Part shown: piece by piece, positions 63,948 through 64,000 of the stretch | Numbering within the stretch: the stretch's first letter is position 1 | How the letters are laid out: each line of letters opens with the position of its first letter | From: Hyalella azteca | Taxonomy: Eukaryota > Arthropoda > Malacostraca > Amphipoda > Hyalellidae | NCBI RefSeq assembly: GCF_000764305.2 | Contig: NW_025933402.1 | Location: 240,734-304,733, forward strand | Direction: 5' to 3' | Length of the DNA stretch: 64,000 nucleotides | Notes under the pieces: model-generated | What the model saw: only the letters and a program-made list of their open reading frames with translations | The model's database searches: none | What the model was told of the DNA's origin: nothing | Made by a program: the position numbers and the translations under genes

Positions 63948-64000
63948 ATGTCCAGCCCGCTGAAGCTGGCGCGAAAGAAGCAGCGTAAGCATCTCAAAGA
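63948..64000 (+). CDS. Possible N-terminal or internal exon cut by the window edge
   Basis: A plus-strand frame reads MSSPLKLARKKQRKHLK to the edge, in GC-richer sequence with G/C-ending codons. AGATG has an AG just before the ATG, so it could also be an internal exon. A second frame (KKRKVSDVQPAEAGAKEAA) closes at a stop. The basic composition suggests a nuclear protein, but I cannot assign it. Confidence 0.25.
   Translation, partial: MSSPLKLARKKQRKHLK

Noticed and set aside
1..64000. tRNA genes, CRISPR arrays and bacterial operon signals
   Set aside because: No B-box-like GGTTCRANNCC with a cloverleaf, no spaced direct-repeat array with unique spacers, and the DNA is clearly eukaryotic.

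Overview
The window is nuclear DNA from an animal. Genes have many short exons with GT-AG (twice GC-AG) introns, the intergenic DNA is AT-rich, and it carries CR1-like, hAT and mariner-type transposons and many minisatellites. The N-terminus of the myosin VIIa gene matches what I know of arthropod crinkled proteins very closely, so an arthropod is likely. A crustacean is possible, but the sequence does not settle this.

Three protein genes lie on the minus strand, read right to left. (1) At 59672-47258 is the C-terminal 1271 codons (19 exons) of a protein with four extended Tudor domains, of the germline piRNA-factor type; its 5' end is not recognised in the window. (2) At 27154-12092 is myosin VIIa (crinkled): 18 coding exons from the start codon through motor, IQ neck and helical segment (953 codons). 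The MyTH4-FERM tail is not found, and the gene runs into a 110-bp satellite (about 8570-11960). (3) At 6258-1998 is a complete eight-exon MFSD11/UNC93-like transporter of 441 residues. All exon junctions were set by hand from reading frame and splice sites, and all phases close.

Between 60123 and 63196 lie four minus-strand U5 snRNA copies. Three look intact and one has lost its 3' end. They sit in duplicated units with a shared upstream block. The 20 kb between myosin and the Tudor gene holds a hAT element with a mariner-like element nested inside, plus three candidate exons I cannot assign.

The most unusual pattern is that four minisatellites are built on exon-intron junctions, so that splice acceptors or donors are themselves tandemly repeated. 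In myosin VIIa exon 3 the 78-bp unit keeps the reading frame and repeats an identical donor four times. Alternative donor use could therefore add 26, 52 or 78 residues to the motor domain.
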